Positions 1 to 10,016 are shown, counted from the stretch's first letter. The stretch: DNA of 64,000 nt from Streptomyces sp. MST-110588 (GCF_022695595.1 NZ_CP074380.1:1977501-2041500); one strand, 5' to 3'. Notes: a model not told the origin generated them from the letters alone. A program made the numbers and translations.

Positions 1-28
1 GGGCGCCCGGATGCAAATCAGGGCGCCC
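1..28 (-). terminator. Hairpin downstream of rnj
   Basis: A perfect 7-bp stem (gggcgcc at 1-7, ggcgccc at 22-28) with a 14-nt loop lies 36 bases beyond the RNase J stop codon. It is at the window edge, so the stem may extend further. It probably acts as the rnj terminator; no U-run can be judged. Confidence 0.5.
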
Positions 29-63
29 CGCTCCGGCCGTGTGTGAACGGCTACGCCGGCACG

Positions 64-1749
64 TCAGACCTCGACGACCACGGGAAGGATCATCGGGCGG
101 CGGCGGTAGTTGTCGGAGACCCACTTGCCGACCGCTCGGCGGACGAGCTGCTGGAGCTGGTGGGGCTCGGCCACGCCGTCCTGTGCGGCCCTGGCCAGGG
201 ACTCGTCGATCTTGGGCATCACGGCGGCGAACGATGCGTCCTCGATGCCGGAACCGCGGGCCTGGATGTGCGGGCCGCCCACGATCTTGCCCGTACTGCT
301 GTCCACGACCAGGAAGACCGAGATGATGCCCTCGTCGCCGAGGATGCGGCGGTCCTTCAGGGAGGACTCGGTGACGTCACCGACGGAGAGGCCGTCGACG
401 TAGACGTATCCCGCCTGGACCTTGCCGACGATCTTGGCGATGCCGTTGACCAGGTCGACCACGACACCGTCCTCGGCGATGACGATCCGGTCCTTGGGGA
501 CTCCGGTCAGCGCGCCCAGTTCGGCGTTGGCGCGCAGATGACGCCATTCGCCGTGCACCGGCATCAGGTTCTTGGGCTTGCAGATGTTGTAGAAGTACAG
601 CAGCTCGCCGGCCGAGGCGTGGCCGGAGACATGGACCTTGGCGTTGCCCTTGTGGACGACGTTGGCGCCCCAGCGGGTCAGGCCGTTGATCACCCGGTAG
701 ACCGCGTTCTCGTTGCCCGGGATGAGCGAGGAGGCCAGGATCACCGTGTCGCCCTGGACGATACGGATCTGGTGGTCACGGTTGGCCATCCGGGACAGCG
801 CGGCCATCGGCTCGCCCTGCGACCCCGTACAGATCAGTACGACCTCTTCGTCCGGCAGGTCGTCCAGCGCCTTGACGTCCACGACGAGTCCGGCAGGCAC
901 CCGCAGATAGCCCAGGTCACGGGCGATGCCCATGTTGCGGACCATCGAGCGGCCGACGAAGGCGACCCGGCGGCCGTATTCGTGTGCCGCGTCCAGGATC
1001 TGCTGGATGCGGTGGACGTGGCTGGCGAAGCTCGCCACGATGATGCGCCGCTGGGCGCTCGCGAAGACCTGGCGCAGGACGTTGGAGATGTCCCGCTCGG
1101 GCGGGACGAAGCCCGGCACCTCGGCGTTCGTGGAGTCGGAGAGGAGAAGGTCGATGCCTTCCTCCCCGAGCTTGGCGAACGTGGGCAGGTCGGTCAGCCG
1201 GCGGTCCAGCGGGAGCTGGTCCATCTTGAAGTCGCCGGTGTGCACGACCATGCCCGCGGGGGTGCGGACGGCGACCGCGAGGGCGTCCGGGATGGAGTGG
1301 TTGACCGCGACGAACTCGCAGTCGAACGGGCCGATGCGCTCCCGGTGCCCTTCGCGGACCTCCAGGGTGTACGGACGGATGCGGTGCTCCTGGAGCTTGG
1401 CCTCGATCAGGGCGAGGGTCAGCTTGGAGCCGATCAGCGGGATGTCCGGCTTCTCGCGCAGGAGGTAGGGCACACCACCGATGTGGTCCTCGTGGCCGTG
1501 CGTGAGCACGATGCCCTCGATGTCGTCCAGGCGGTCCCTGATCGAGCTGAAGTCCGGCAGGATCAGGTCGACACCGGGCTGCTCTTCCTCGGGGAAGAGC
1601 ACGCCGCAGTCGACGATCAGCAGCCGGCCCCCGTACTCGAAGACCGTCATGTTGCGGCCGATCTCGCCCAGGCCGCCGAGGGGGGTGACCCGCAGGCCGC
1701 CCTTGGGGAGCTTCGGCGGGGCGCCGAGCTCGGGATGCGGATGACTCAA
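64..1749 (-). CDS. rnj: Ribonuclease J
   Basis: RNase J is a metallo-beta-lactamase/beta-CASP ribonuclease with endonuclease and 5'-3' exonuclease activity in mRNA turnover and rRNA maturation. The 561-residue protein shows the metal-binding signature HGHEDH at about residues 84-89, further metal-site blocks (NHSIPDALA, HTGDFK), the beta-CASP region with VASFASHVHR, and a C-terminal extension ending RRRPMILPVVVEV that is typical of Streptomyces RNase J. I chose the TTG at 1749 because GGTGAGGAGAG sits just upstream and the protein then begins LSHPHPELG, as in relatives; the frame is open 19 codons further upstream without a comparable ribosome site. dapA lies upstream on the same strand, 140 bases away, so co-transcription is possible. 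Function is secure from motifs; the start is probable. Confidence 0.95.
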   Translation of the reverse strand: MSHPHPELGAPPKLPKGGLRVTPLGGLGEIGRNMTVFEYGGRLLIVDCGVLFPEEEQPGVDLILPDFSSIRDRLDDIEGIVLTHGHEDHIGGVPYLLREKPDIPLIGSKLTLALIEAKLQEHRIRPYTLEVREGHRERIGPFDCEFVAVNHSIPDALAVAVRTPAGMVVHTGDFKMDQLPLDRRLTDLPTFAKLGEEGIDLLLSDSTNAEVPGFVPPERDISNVLRQVFASAQRRIIVASFASHVHRIQQILDAAHEYGRRVAFVGRSMVRNMGIARDLGYLRVPAGLVVDVKALDDLPDEEVVLICTGSQGEPMAALSRMANRDHQIRIVQGDTVILASSLIPGNENAVYRVINGLTRWGANVVHKGNAKVHVSGHASAGELLYFYNICKPKNLMPVHGEWRHLRANAELGALTGVPKDRIVIAEDGVVVDLVNGIAKIVGKVQAGYVYVDGLSVGDVTESSLKDRRILGDEGIISVFLVVDSSTGKIVGGPHIQARGSGIEDASFAAVMPKIDESLARAAQDGVAEPHQLQQLVRRAVGKWVSDNYRRRPMILPVVVEV

Positions 1750-1889
1750 AAGACTCTCCTCACCACACGCGCCACGTCGCCCTGAGGCACGTGGCGCGCA
1801 TGACATTCGTGCACTTGCTGTTGTGGCGGTTGTTGTCCGTGTTCAGTTGTGAAGTCTGTGATGACGGCTGTGAAGCCTGTGGCGACGTA

Positions 1890-2804
1890 CTACGGAGCCT
1901 GCGAGGACAGCGCCACGCCGCCGGCCGTGAGGTCACGCTTGAGCTGCTCCGTCTCATCGGCGGTCAGCTCGACCAGGGGCAGCCGCAGCGAGCCGGCGGG
2001 CAGGCCCTGGAGGGCGAGCGCGGCCTTGGTCGTGATGACGCCCTGGGTGCGGAACATGCCGGTGAAGACCGGCAGCAGCTTCTGGTGGATCTCGGTGGCC
2101 TTGGTGACGTCACCGCTGAGGTGGGCGTTCAACAGGGCGCGCAGCTCCGGGGCGACGACATGGCCGACGACCGAGACGAAGCCGACCGCACCGACCGAGA
2201 GCAGCGGCAGGTTGAGCATGTCGTCGCCGCTGTACCAGGCGAGGCCGGAGCGGGCGATGGCCCAGCTCGCACGGCCGAGGTCGCCCTTGGCGTCCTTGTT
2301 GGCGACGATGCGCGGGTGCTCGGCGAGCCGCACGATGGTCTCGGTGTTGATCGGGACGCCGCTGCGGCCGGGGATGTCGTACAGCATGACCGGCAGGTCG
2401 GTGGCGTCGGCGATGGCGGTGAAGTGCCGCAGCAGACCTTCCTGCGGGGGCTTGCTGTAGTACGGGGTCACCGCGAGCAGACCGTGGGCGCCGGCGTCCT
2501 GGGCGGCGCGGGCCAGCTCCAGGCTGTGCCGGGTGTCGTTGGTGCCGGCTCCGGCGACGATGTGCGCCCGCTCTCCCACCGCGTCGACCACGGCCCGTAC
2601 CAGTTGCGCTTTCTCCGCGTCGCTGGTGGTCGGGGACTCACCGGTGGTGCCGTTGACGACGAGACCGTCGTTGCCGGCGTCCACCAGGTGGGCGGCGAGC
2701 CGCTGCGCGCCGTCGAGGTCGATAGCGCCATCGGCCGTGAACGGCGTGACCATGGCGGTCAGCACCCGCCCGAAGGGGGTCTGCGGTGTGGAAGTCGGAG
2801 CCAT
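1890..2804 (-). CDS. dapA: 4-hydroxy-tetrahydrodipicolinate synthase
   Basis: DapA condenses pyruvate with aspartate semialdehyde, the first committed step of lysine and diaminopimelate (cell wall) synthesis in the cytoplasm. The TIM-barrel shows the pyruvate-binding NGTTGES block near residue 55, the catalytic tyrosine segment TPYYSKPPQEG, and the Schiff-base lysine in NKDAKGD. Length (304 residues) is normal. The ATG at 2804 is preferred over an in-frame GTG three codons upstream; neither has a strong ribosome site, so the start is uncertain by three residues. dapB, two steps on in the same pathway, is 3 kb away rather than adjacent. Confidence 0.95.
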   Translation of the reverse strand: MAPTSTPQTPFGRVLTAMVTPFTADGAIDLDGAQRLAAHLVDAGNDGLVVNGTTGESPTTSDAEKAQLVRAVVDAVGERAHIVAGAGTNDTRHSLELARAAQDAGAHGLLAVTPYYSKPPQEGLLRHFTAIADATDLPVMLYDIPGRSGVPINTETIVRLAEHPRIVANKDAKGDLGRASWAIARSGLAWYSGDDMLNLPLLSVGAVGFVSVVGHVVAPELRALLNAHLSGDVTKATEIHQKLLPVFTGMFRTQGVITTKAALALQGLPAGSLRLPLVELTADETEQLKRDLTAGGVALSSQAP

Positions 2805-2860
2805 GGGTCCCACGCTACTCGTAGCTCACCGCGGGTCGCGCCCCTGGGGAGTGGGGAGGT

Positions 2861-2905
2861 GGACACCGGCACTGCCTGCTCGGGGGTTCAGGCAGTGCCG
2901 GGTCC
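2861..2905 (-). terminator. Terminator hairpin between thyX and dapA
   Basis: A 13-bp perfect stem (ccggcactgcctg at 2866-2878 with its complement at 2889-2901) is extended by four more pairs around one bulged A (2861-2864 with 2902-2905). It lies 120 bases past the thyX stop on the strand thyX is read from, and probably ends thyX transcription ahead of dapA. Confidence 0.65.
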
Positions 2906-3028
2906 GTTTCTTCAGCGTAGATGAAGTTCTCAAAATGCTGCAATACGGACACCTCGCTCGTCCGTGCGGAGCGTGACGGTGCCCGTGACCGGTCCCCCGT
3001 CGGCTCCCACCCGGTGTCCCGCCTGTCC

Positions 3029-3787
3029 CTACGGAGCGATACGGCCGTTGGCGTTGAAGGCGGCGTACGTCAGCGGCATGAGCTTGGCCCAGTGGGCCTC
3101 CATCTGCTCGCCGACCATCTCGATCTCCCGCTGCGGGAAGGACGGCACGGCCGCCTGCTCGTGCTGCGTGCGCAGGCCGAGGAAGTGCATCAGCGAGCGG
3201 GCGTTGCAGGTGGCGTACATGGACGAGAAGAGGCCGACGGGCAGGACGGCGCGGGCGACCTCGCGGGCCACCCCGGCGGCGAGCATTTCCTGGTACGCCT
3301 CGTAGGACCGGCGGTAGCTGTCCTCCATGACGCGGCTGGTCAGTTCGTGCTGCTCGCGGGTGCCTTCGACGAACTCGTACTTGCCCGGGCGGCCCTGCTG
3401 GACGAGCTTGCGGGACTCGCCGGGGACGTAGAAGACCGGTTCGAGCTGACGGTAGCGGCCCGACTCCTCGTTGTAGGACCAGCCGACGCGGTGCCGCATG
3501 AACTCACGGAAGACGAAGATCGGCGCGCTGACGAAGAAGGTCATGGAGTTGTGCTCGAAGGGGCTGCCGTGCCGGTCCCGCATCAGGAAGTTGATCAGCC
3601 CCTTGGACCGCTCCGGGTCCTTCTGGAGCTCCTCCAGGGACTGCTCGCCGGCCGTGGAGACGCGGGCCGCCCACAGGACGTCGCTGTCGGCGGCGCTGTG
3701 CTTGACCAGCTCGACGCTCACCTCGCTCCGGAAGCTGGGGGCCGTGCCGTCGGGGCTGGCGGCGCTGTCGGCGGGGGTCTGGGACAC
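3029..3787 (-). CDS. thyX: Flavin-dependent thymidylate synthase
   Basis: ThyX makes dTMP from dUMP using methylene-tetrahydrofolate, with FAD/NADPH as reductant. The 252-residue protein carries the ThyX signature at about 98-111: RHR at 98-100, then VGWSYNEESGRY. The spacing from RHR to the downstream serine is eight residues instead of the classical seven. The GTG at 3787 is chosen because GGAAGGAA lies about 8 bases upstream and the protein then starts VSQTPADS; the open frame continues 20 codons upstream without a better site. It stands alone, with a hairpin after it and a 232-bp divergent gap before the 4,020 gene. Confidence 0.95.
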   Translation of the reverse strand: MSQTPADSAASPDGTAPSFRSEVSVELVKHSAADSDVLWAARVSTAGEQSLEELQKDPERSKGLINFLMRDRHGSPFEHNSMTFFVSAPIFVFREFMRHRVGWSYNEESGRYRQLEPVFYVPGESRKLVQQGRPGKYEFVEGTREQHELTSRVMEDSYRRSYEAYQEMLAAGVAREVARAVLPVGLFSSMYATCNARSLMHFLGLRTQHEQAAVPSFPQREIEMVGEQMEAHWAKLMPLTYAAFNANGRIAP

Positions 3788-4019
3788 CGGCGGTTCCTTC
3801 CGTTCGTTCCTCGGGGCGCCCAGCCTACGGCCCGCCACCGACAGCACCGCGAAATACGGCGTGATGCCAACGGGCCGTACAAAACGGACCCCGGCGTGCT
3901 CATGGACGGCCGAGGTTGATATTTTTCACAGAAGCCACTGAAAACGGGCACTCACCGGACGACACAGTCGTTGGACCGTGTGACAGTGCCCACTTCGAGG
4001 TTCCTAGGAGAGCCCGCTC

Positions 4020-4268
4020 ATGTTCCGCCGGCGAGAGCCCGTCCCGTTCGCCTTCGTTGCCGAGGCAGACCGGTTCCGCAGCAATGTCGCGCCCCCTCCG
4101 CGCGAGCGTGCCAGTCGCGCGCAGGTCGCGGGGCGCACACTCATGGGCCTGGTGGTGGCAGGCGGCCTGGCCGGTGCGCTGCTGCTCGGCCTTCCGGCGC
4201 TTCAGCAGGACAGTGCCGGGATGAGCACGGTGCACCACTCCCGCTCCGAGGCGGCCAACAGCCGCTGA
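4020..4268 (+). CDS. Small single-pass membrane protein, unknown function
   Basis: This is an 82-residue protein with an Arg/Glu-rich cytoplasmic N-terminus and one hydrophobic segment at about residues 42-60 (MGLVVAGGLAGALLLGLPAL), then a short polar tail. AGGAG lies 9 bases before the ATG. I do not recognise a domain. It is followed 101 bases later by another plus-strand membrane-associated gene, so the two may be co-transcribed from the thyX divergent region (3788-4019), which is AT-richer around 3910-3945. Confidence 0.7.
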   Translation: MFRRREPVPFAFVAEADRFRSNVAPPPRERASRAQVAGRTLMGLVVAGGLAGALLLGLPALQQDSAGMSTVHHSRSEAANSR

Positions 4269-4369
4269 GCCGGTGGGCGGTGGGCGCGGCTGAGTGGTTC
4301 GGGGCCATGGGTCCCGATAGCCTCACCGGTCACAGCGTTGATCAGCGTGACCTTGAGTGAGGTTCAGCC

Positions 4370-4921
4370 GTGCCCCTGCCCTTCCTGACGGCCGACCACG
4401 ACACGACGGACGGCCGTGGCGGGGAGACCGCTGCGCTGCCCCACGACGGGCCCGATCACTGGCGCCGTCCCTACCGGCCGGGTTCCTGGCGGGTGGGGGC
4501 GGCGTCGCTGCTTCTGCTGCTCGCCGCCTTCGTCCTGCTCTCGGCGACGGTCATCGCCCTGGCGGGCGCGCCGGCGACCGCGGCGCTCGTCACCGGCGCC
4601 GGGCTGTTCCTCGTCGCGTTCACGGCACGCATGCTGCGCGTGGGAGTGTGGGTGAGCGCGTACGGCCTGCGGCAGGTGGAGCCGCTGCGGACCACGACGC
4701 TGGCGTGGAGCCAGGTCGCGGCGGTCCGTACGGAACGGCGGCCGGTGCGGTGGCTGGGGCTGCCGCGCACCGTACGGGGCCGGGCGCTGATCGTCCAACG
4801 GGCGGACGGCGGGTCGCTGCGTCCGCTGCTCACCGACCACAGCGGCGACTTCCTCGCCCGTCCCGAGGCGTTCGACAGGGCCGCCGACGTGCTGGCGGTG
4901 TGGGTGGCTGACCACCGCTGA
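4370..4921 (+). CDS. PH-like domain membrane protein
   Basis: The 183-residue protein has two hydrophobic helices at about residues 40-65 and 70-85, followed by a beta-rich region (VWVSAYGLRQVEPLRTTTLAW, shown here in part) that looks like a bacterial PH-like domain of the two-TM-plus-PH type. The start is GTG at 4370, the only good candidate before the helices. No enzymatic motif is visible; a role at the membrane is inferred. It is convergent with the 5,044 gene, and the two are separated by repeats and a long hairpin. Confidence 0.7.
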   Translation: MPLPFLTADHDTTDGRGGETAALPHDGPDHWRRPYRPGSWRVGAASLLLLLAAFVLLSATVIALAGAPATAALVTGAGLFLVAFTARMLRVGVWVSAYGLRQVEPLRTTTLAWSQVAAVRTERRPVRWLGLPRTVRGRALIVQRADGGSLRPLLTDHSGDFLARPEAFDRAADVLAVWVADHR

Positions 4922-4953
4922 GCGGGCGCCGAGCGGCGTCCGGCCGGCTGGAT

Positions 4954-4997
4954 TCCGTACGCCTGGGCCGCACGCCTGCGTCCGTACGCCTGGGCCG
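4954..4997. repeat. 17-bp direct repeat in a convergent gap
   Basis: tccgtacgcctgggccg occurs at 4954-4970 and again at 4981-4997, a 27-base period, immediately before the long inverted repeat at 5008-5073. These repeats fill most of the 122-bp gap between the PH-like gene and the 5,044 gene. Confidence 0.85.
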
Positions 4998-5007
4998 TAC
5001 GTCCGCG

Positions 5008-5073
5008 CTGCACGACGGCAAGCCCGTACGTCTGCGCCGCCCGTCAGGGCCGTACGGGCTTGCCGTCGTGCAG
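5008..5073. terminator. 23-bp inverted repeat, likely bidirectional terminator
   Basis: The arms at 5008-5030 and 5051-5073 are perfect reverse complements of 23 bases with a 20-base loop. The right arm is also the C-terminal coding end of the 5,044 gene (reading LHDGKPVR), so the left arm looks like an inverted copy of that gene's tail. It can fold in transcripts from both convergent genes. Confidence 0.75.
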
Positions 5074-5496
5074 GGCGATGGCCCGCTGCATCGCCTTACG
5101 GGCGCGCGGGGTGTCCCGGGCGTCGTGGTAGGCGATCGCCAGCCGGAACCACGAGCGCCAGTCCTGCGGTGCCCGTTCCGTCTCGGCCTGCCGCTTGGCG
5201 AAGACCGCGTCGGCCGAGTCCCGGTCGATGCGTCCCCCCGGGGTGCGCTTGAGTTCGTCGACGGGCAGGCCGCCCTCGGCCTCCAGCTCCCGCGCCAGCC
5301 GGCCCGCCTTGCGGGCGAACTGGGTGGTGTGCCACAGGAACCAGATCCCGATGAACGGCAGGATCAGGACGGCCGCCCCGAACGCGACGGTGACCGCGGT
5401 GCCCTGCCGGATGAGCAGGACCCCGCGGCTGCCGACGAGGACGAAGTAGACGACCAGAACCGCCGCGAGGACGCAGTAGGTGATCTTTGCTCGCAC
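5044..5496 (-). CDS. Conserved membrane protein with TPR-like C-terminus
   Basis: The 150-residue protein has two membrane helices at about residues 7-27 and 36-56, followed by a soluble helical tail whose last 45 residues (WFRLAIAYHDARDTPRARK onward) resemble one tetratricopeptide-like helix pair. It lies directly downstream of dapB (15-base gap) and is probably in the same transcript. The family accompanies dapB in streptomycetes, but I know no defined role. Its last codons form one arm of the 23-bp inverted repeat. Confidence 0.75.
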   Translation of the reverse strand: MRAKITYCVLAAVLVVYFVLVGSRGVLLIRQGTAVTVAFGAAVLILPFIGIWFLWHTTQFARKAGRLARELEAEGGLPVDELKRTPGGRIDRDSADAVFAKRQAETERAPQDWRSWFRLAIAYHDARDTPRARKAMQRAIALHDGKPVRP

Positions 5497-5511
5497 GGTC
5501 GGATCTGCCCG

Positions 5512-6324
<813 letters not shown>

Positions 6325-6378
6325 TCACCGCGCCGCGTGTGCCGCGGCGCGGTGCCCGTCCCGCGCGCCGTCCTCCAC

Positions 6379-7758
6379 TCAGGACACCGCTTGGTGCAGA
6401 CGGTCGGCCTGCTTGTCCTTCAGCGGGCCGATGACGGACAGCGAGGGGCGCCGTCCCAGTACATCGCGGGCGACCTCGCGGACCTCGTCCGGGGTGACCG
6501 CCGCTATCCGGGCGAGCATCTCGTCCACCGACATCTGCTCGCCCCAGCACAGCTCGCTCTTGCCGATGCGGTTCATCAGCGCGCCGGTGTCCTCCAGGCC
6601 CAGCACCGTCGAACCGCGCAACTGGCCGATCGCCCGCCGGATCTCGTCGTCGGTCAGGCCGTCGGCCGCCACCTGGTCGAGTTGGTCGCGGCAGATCTTC
6701 AGGACGTCGTCCACCTGGCTGGGGCGGCAGCCCGCGTAGACGCCGAAGAGTCCGCAGTCGGCGAAGCCGGAGGTGTAGGAGTACACGCTGTAGGCCAGCC
6801 CGCGCTTCTCCCGTACCTCCTGGAAGAGGCGGGAGCTCATGCCGCCGCCCAGGGCCGTGTTCAGCACGCCCATCGCCCAGCGGCGGTCGTCGGTGCGGGC
6901 CAGGCCCGGCATGCCGAGGATGACATGGGCCTGCTCGGTGCGGCGGCTGAGCAGTTCGACCCGGCCGGCCGTACGGATCGTACGGGCGCCGGAGCGCGGG
7001 GCGACGGGTACCGCGTCGCCGCGGTCCAGGGCGCCGGCCCGCTCGAAGGCGCGGCGGACCATGCGTACGACCTTGGCGTGGTCGATGTTGCCGGCGGCGG
7101 CGACGACCAGGTGGGTGGGGTCGTAGTGCTTCTTGTAGAAGCGGCGGATGCGCTCGGCGGTCAGCGCGTTGACCGTGTCGACGGTGCCCAGGACCGGGCG
7201 GCCCAGCGGGGTGTCACCGAGCATGGTGTGCGCGAACAGGTCGTGGACGCAGTCGCCCGGGTCGTCCTCGGTCATCGCGATCTCTTCGAGGATGACGCCC
7301 CGCTCGGCGTCCACGTCCTCGGACTCGATCAGCGAGCCGGTCAGCATGTCGCAGACCACGTCGATGGCCAGCGGCAGGTCGGTGTCCAGCACCCGCGCGT
7401 AGTAGCAGGTGTATTCCTTGGCCGTGAAGGCGTTCATCTCGCCGCCGACCGCGTCGATCTCGGCGGAGATGTCCAGGGCGCTGCGCCGTCCGGTGCCCTT
7501 GAAGAGCAGGTGCTCCAGGTAGTGGGTGGCGCCGTTGAGCGAGGGGGTCTCGTCGCGGGAGCCGACGTGGGCCCAGATGCCGAAGGTGACCGAGCGGACG
7601 GAGGGCAGGGTCTCGGTGACCACGCGCAGGCCGCCGGGGAGGGTGGTCCTGCGGACGGTGCCGGCGCCGGCGGTGCCCTTGAGAAGCGTTTGGGTACGGG
7701 CGACGGCCCGCCCCTCCGAAGAGGGGCGGGCCGTCGCGCGTGAGCTGCGGGACGTCAC
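6379..7758 (-). CDS. M16-family zinc metalloprotease (pitrilysin/MPP-like)
   Basis: The 459-residue protein has the inverted zinc motif HYLEH (His79, Glu82, His83) with the third ligand Glu159 in VILEEI exactly 76 residues later, followed by an inactive-type C-terminal M16 half ([19 protein letters not shown] and the later [19 protein letters not shown] block). Actinobacterial members are processing-type peptidases of uncertain substrate. The GTG start overlaps the pnp stop as GTGA (7755-7758), implying translational coupling to PNPase. A 15-bp GC-rich hairpin lies inside codons 8-19. It probably forms an operon with pnp; dapB follows 90 bases later. Confidence 0.93.
   Translation of the reverse strand: MTSRSSRATARPSSEGRAVARTQTLLKGTAGAGTVRRTTLPGGLRVVTETLPSVRSVTFGIWAHVGSRDETPSLNGATHYLEHLLFKGTGRRSALDISAEIDAVGGEMNAFTAKEYTCYYARVLDTDLPLAIDVVCDMLTGSLIESEDVDAERGVILEEIAMTEDDPGDCVHDLFAHTMLGDTPLGRPVLGTVDTVNALTAERIRRFYKKHYDPTHLVVAAAGNIDHAKVVRMVRRAFERAGALDRGDAVPVAPRSGARTIRTAGRVELLSRRTEQAHVILGMPGLARTDDRRWAMGVLNTALGGGMSSRLFQEVREKRGLAYSVYSYTSGFADCGLFGVYAGCRPSQVDDVLKICRDQLDQVAADGLTDDEIRRAIGQLRGSTVLGLEDTGALMNRIGKSELCWGEQMSVDEMLARIAAVTPDEVREVARDVLGRRPSLSVIGPLKDKQADRLHQAVS
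7701..7736 (-). other. Long hairpin inside the 5' coding end of the M16 protease gene
   Basis: cgacggcccgcccct at 7701-7715 pairs perfectly with 7722-7736 (15 bp, 6-nt loop ccgaag). In the mRNA it starts 22 bases after the coupled GTG start. There is no U-run after it, so it looks less like a simple terminator than like an RNase III site, an attenuator, or a structure that forces coupling to pnp translation. Confidence 0.7.
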
Positions 7759-9970
7759 TTGGCGGCGTCGTCCTTCGCCTCGTCGCCCTCTTCACCCTCG
7801 ATGACCGGGGTCAGGGAGAGCTTGCCGCGCTGGTCGATCTCGGCGATCTCGACCTGGACCTTGGCGCCCACCGCGAGCACGTCCTCGACGTTCTCCACGC
7901 GCTTGCCGCCGGCGAGCTTGCGGATCTGCGAGATGTGCAGCAGGCCGTCCTTGCCCGGGAGCAGGGAGACGAACGCGCCGAAGGTCGTGGTCTTGACGAC
8001 CGTGCCCAGGTAGCGCTCGCCGACCTCCGGCATGGTCGGGTTGGCGATGCCGTTGATCGTGGCGCGGGCGGCCTCGGCGGCCGGGCCGTCGGCGGCACCG
8101 ATGTAGATGGTGCCGTCGTCCTCGATCGTGATCTCGGCGCCGGTGTCCTCCTGGATCTGGTTGATCATCTTGCCCTTGGGGCCGATGACCTCACCGATCT
8201 TGTCCACCGGGATCTTGACGGTGATGATCCGCGGGGCGTTGGGGACATCTCGTCCGGGGTGTCGATCGCTTCCATCATCACGTCGAGGATGTGGAGGCGG
8301 GCGTCGCGGGCCTGCTTGAGGGCCGCGGCCAGGACGGAGGCCGGGATGCCGTCCAGCTTGGTGTCGAGCTGGAGGGCGGTGACGAACTCCTTCGTACCGG
8401 CGACCTTGAAGTCCATGTCACCGAAGGCGTCCTCCGCACCGAGGATGTCGGTGAGGGTGACGTAGTGGGTCTCGCCGTCGATCTCCTGGGAGATCAGACC
8501 CATGGCGATGCCGGCGACCGGGGCCTTGAGGGGCACACCGGCGTTCAGCAGCGACATGGTGGAGGCGCAGACCGAGCCCATGGACGTGGAGCCGTTGGAG
8601 CCCAGCGCCTCGGAGACCTGGCGGATGGCGTACGGGAACTCCTCACGCGTGGGGAGCACCGGCACCAGCGCGCGCTCGGCGAGCGCGCCGTGGCCGATCT
8701 CGCGGCGCTTGGGGGAGCCGACGCGGCCGGTCTCACCGGTGGAGTACGGCGGGAAGTTGTAGTTGTGCATGTAGCGCTTGCGCGTCACCGGGGAGAGGGT
8801 GTCGAGCTGCTGCTCCATGCGGAGCATGTTCAGGGTCGTGACGCCCAGGATCTGGGTCTCGCCCCGCTCGAACAGCGCCGAGCCGTGCACCCGCGGGATG
8901 GCCTCGACCTCGGCGGCCAGCGTACGGATGTCCGTCACGCCACGGCCGTCGATGCGGACCTTGTCCTTGATGACGCGCTCACGGACCAGGGACTTGGTCA
9001 GCGAGCGGTACGCCGCGGAGATCTCCTTCTCGCGGCCCTCGAACTGCGGCAGCAGCTTCTCGGCGGCAACCGCCTTGACCCGGTCCAGCTCGGCCTCGCG
9101 GTCCTGCTTGCCGGCGATGGTCAGCGCCCGGGCCAGCTCGTCCTTGACGGCGGCGGTCAGCGCCTCCAGGACGTCGTCCTGGTAGTCGAGGAAGATCGGG
9201 AACTCGCCGACCGGCTTGGCGGCCTTGGCGGCGAGGTCCGACTGGGCCTTGCACAGCACCTTGATGAAGGGCTTGGCGGCTTCCAGACCGGCGGCGACGA
9301 CCTCCTCGGTCGGGGCCTCGACGCCGTCCTTGACGAGCTGGATGGTCTTTTCGGTGGCCTCGGCCTCGACCATCATGATCGCGACGTCGCCGTCGGAGAG
9401 GACGCGGCCGGCCACGACCATGTCGAAGACGGCGTCCTCGAGCTCGGTGTGGGTCGGGAACGCCACCCACTGGCCCTTGATCAGCGCGACGCGGGTGCCG
9501 CCGATGGGACCGGAGAAGGGCAGGCCGGCGAGCTGCGTGGAGCAGGAGGCGGCGTTGATGGCGACCACGTCGTAGAGGTGGTCGGGGTTGAGCGCCATGA
9601 TCGTCTCGACGATCTGGATCTCGTTGCGCAGGCCCTTCTTGAAGGAGGGGCGCAGCGGCCGGTCGATGAGGCGGCAGGTGAGGATCGCGTCCTCGGAGGG
9701 CCGGCCCTCACGGCGGAAGAAGGAACCGGGGATCTTCCCGGCCGCGTACATCCGCTCCTCGACGTCGACCGTCAGGGGGAAGAAGTCGAGCTGGTCCTTG
9801 GGGTTCTTCGAAGCGGTGGTGGCCGACAGCACCATGGTGTCGTCGTCCAGGTACGCCACGGCGGAACCGGCGGCCTGCTTGGCCAGGCGGCCCGTCTCGA
9901 AGCGGATGGTACGGGTGCCGAAGGAACCGTTGTCGATGACGGCCTCGGCGTAGTGGGTCTCGTTCTCCAC
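7755..9970 (-). CDS. pnp: Polyribonucleotide nucleotidyltransferase (PNPase), one apparent frameshift
   Basis: PNPase is a phosphorolytic 3'-5' exonuclease that also acts as poly(A) polymerase in actinomycetes. The N-terminal reading frame (9970 to about 8244) holds both RNase PH domains and the linker; the C-terminal frame (8207 to 7755) holds the KH domain ([15 protein letters not shown]) and the S1 domain ([18 protein letters not shown]). They meet at the G-run 8241-8244: adding one base gives [20 protein letters not shown] and a normal 738-residue enzyme. Without it the KH/S1 RNA-binding part is lost near residue 576. The start is GTG 9970 with GAGGAG about 12 bases upstream. It is downstream of rpsO and coupled to the M16 protease gene. 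Confidence 0.93.
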
Positions 9971-9985
9971 CAGGAATATCTCCTC

Positions 9986-10016
9986 GTCTGCGTCGGCTGC
10001 CCGTTTGGCAGCAGAC
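9986..10016 (-). promoter_or_regulatory. Leader hairpin upstream of pnp
   Basis: gtctgc (9986-9991) pairs with gcagac (10011-10016), enclosing tgcc/ggca (9998-10001 with 10007-10010). The hairpin ends within about 20 bases of the pnp ribosome site. The rpsO-pnp spacer is a known RNase III-controlled hairpin region in Streptomyces and E. coli; equating this structure with that site is inference. Confidence 0.5.

Noticed and set aside
43..1785. A 580-residue plus-strand open frame opposite RNase J
   Set aside because: Asp/Val/Arg-rich antisense frame, an artefact of high third-position GC; the minus-strand product has all RNase J motifs.
8241..8244. Programmed frameshifting to explain the broken genes
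   Set aside because: No slippery heptamer or stimulatory pseudoknot pattern recurs, and ten unrelated genes using it, three times in infB, is implausible.
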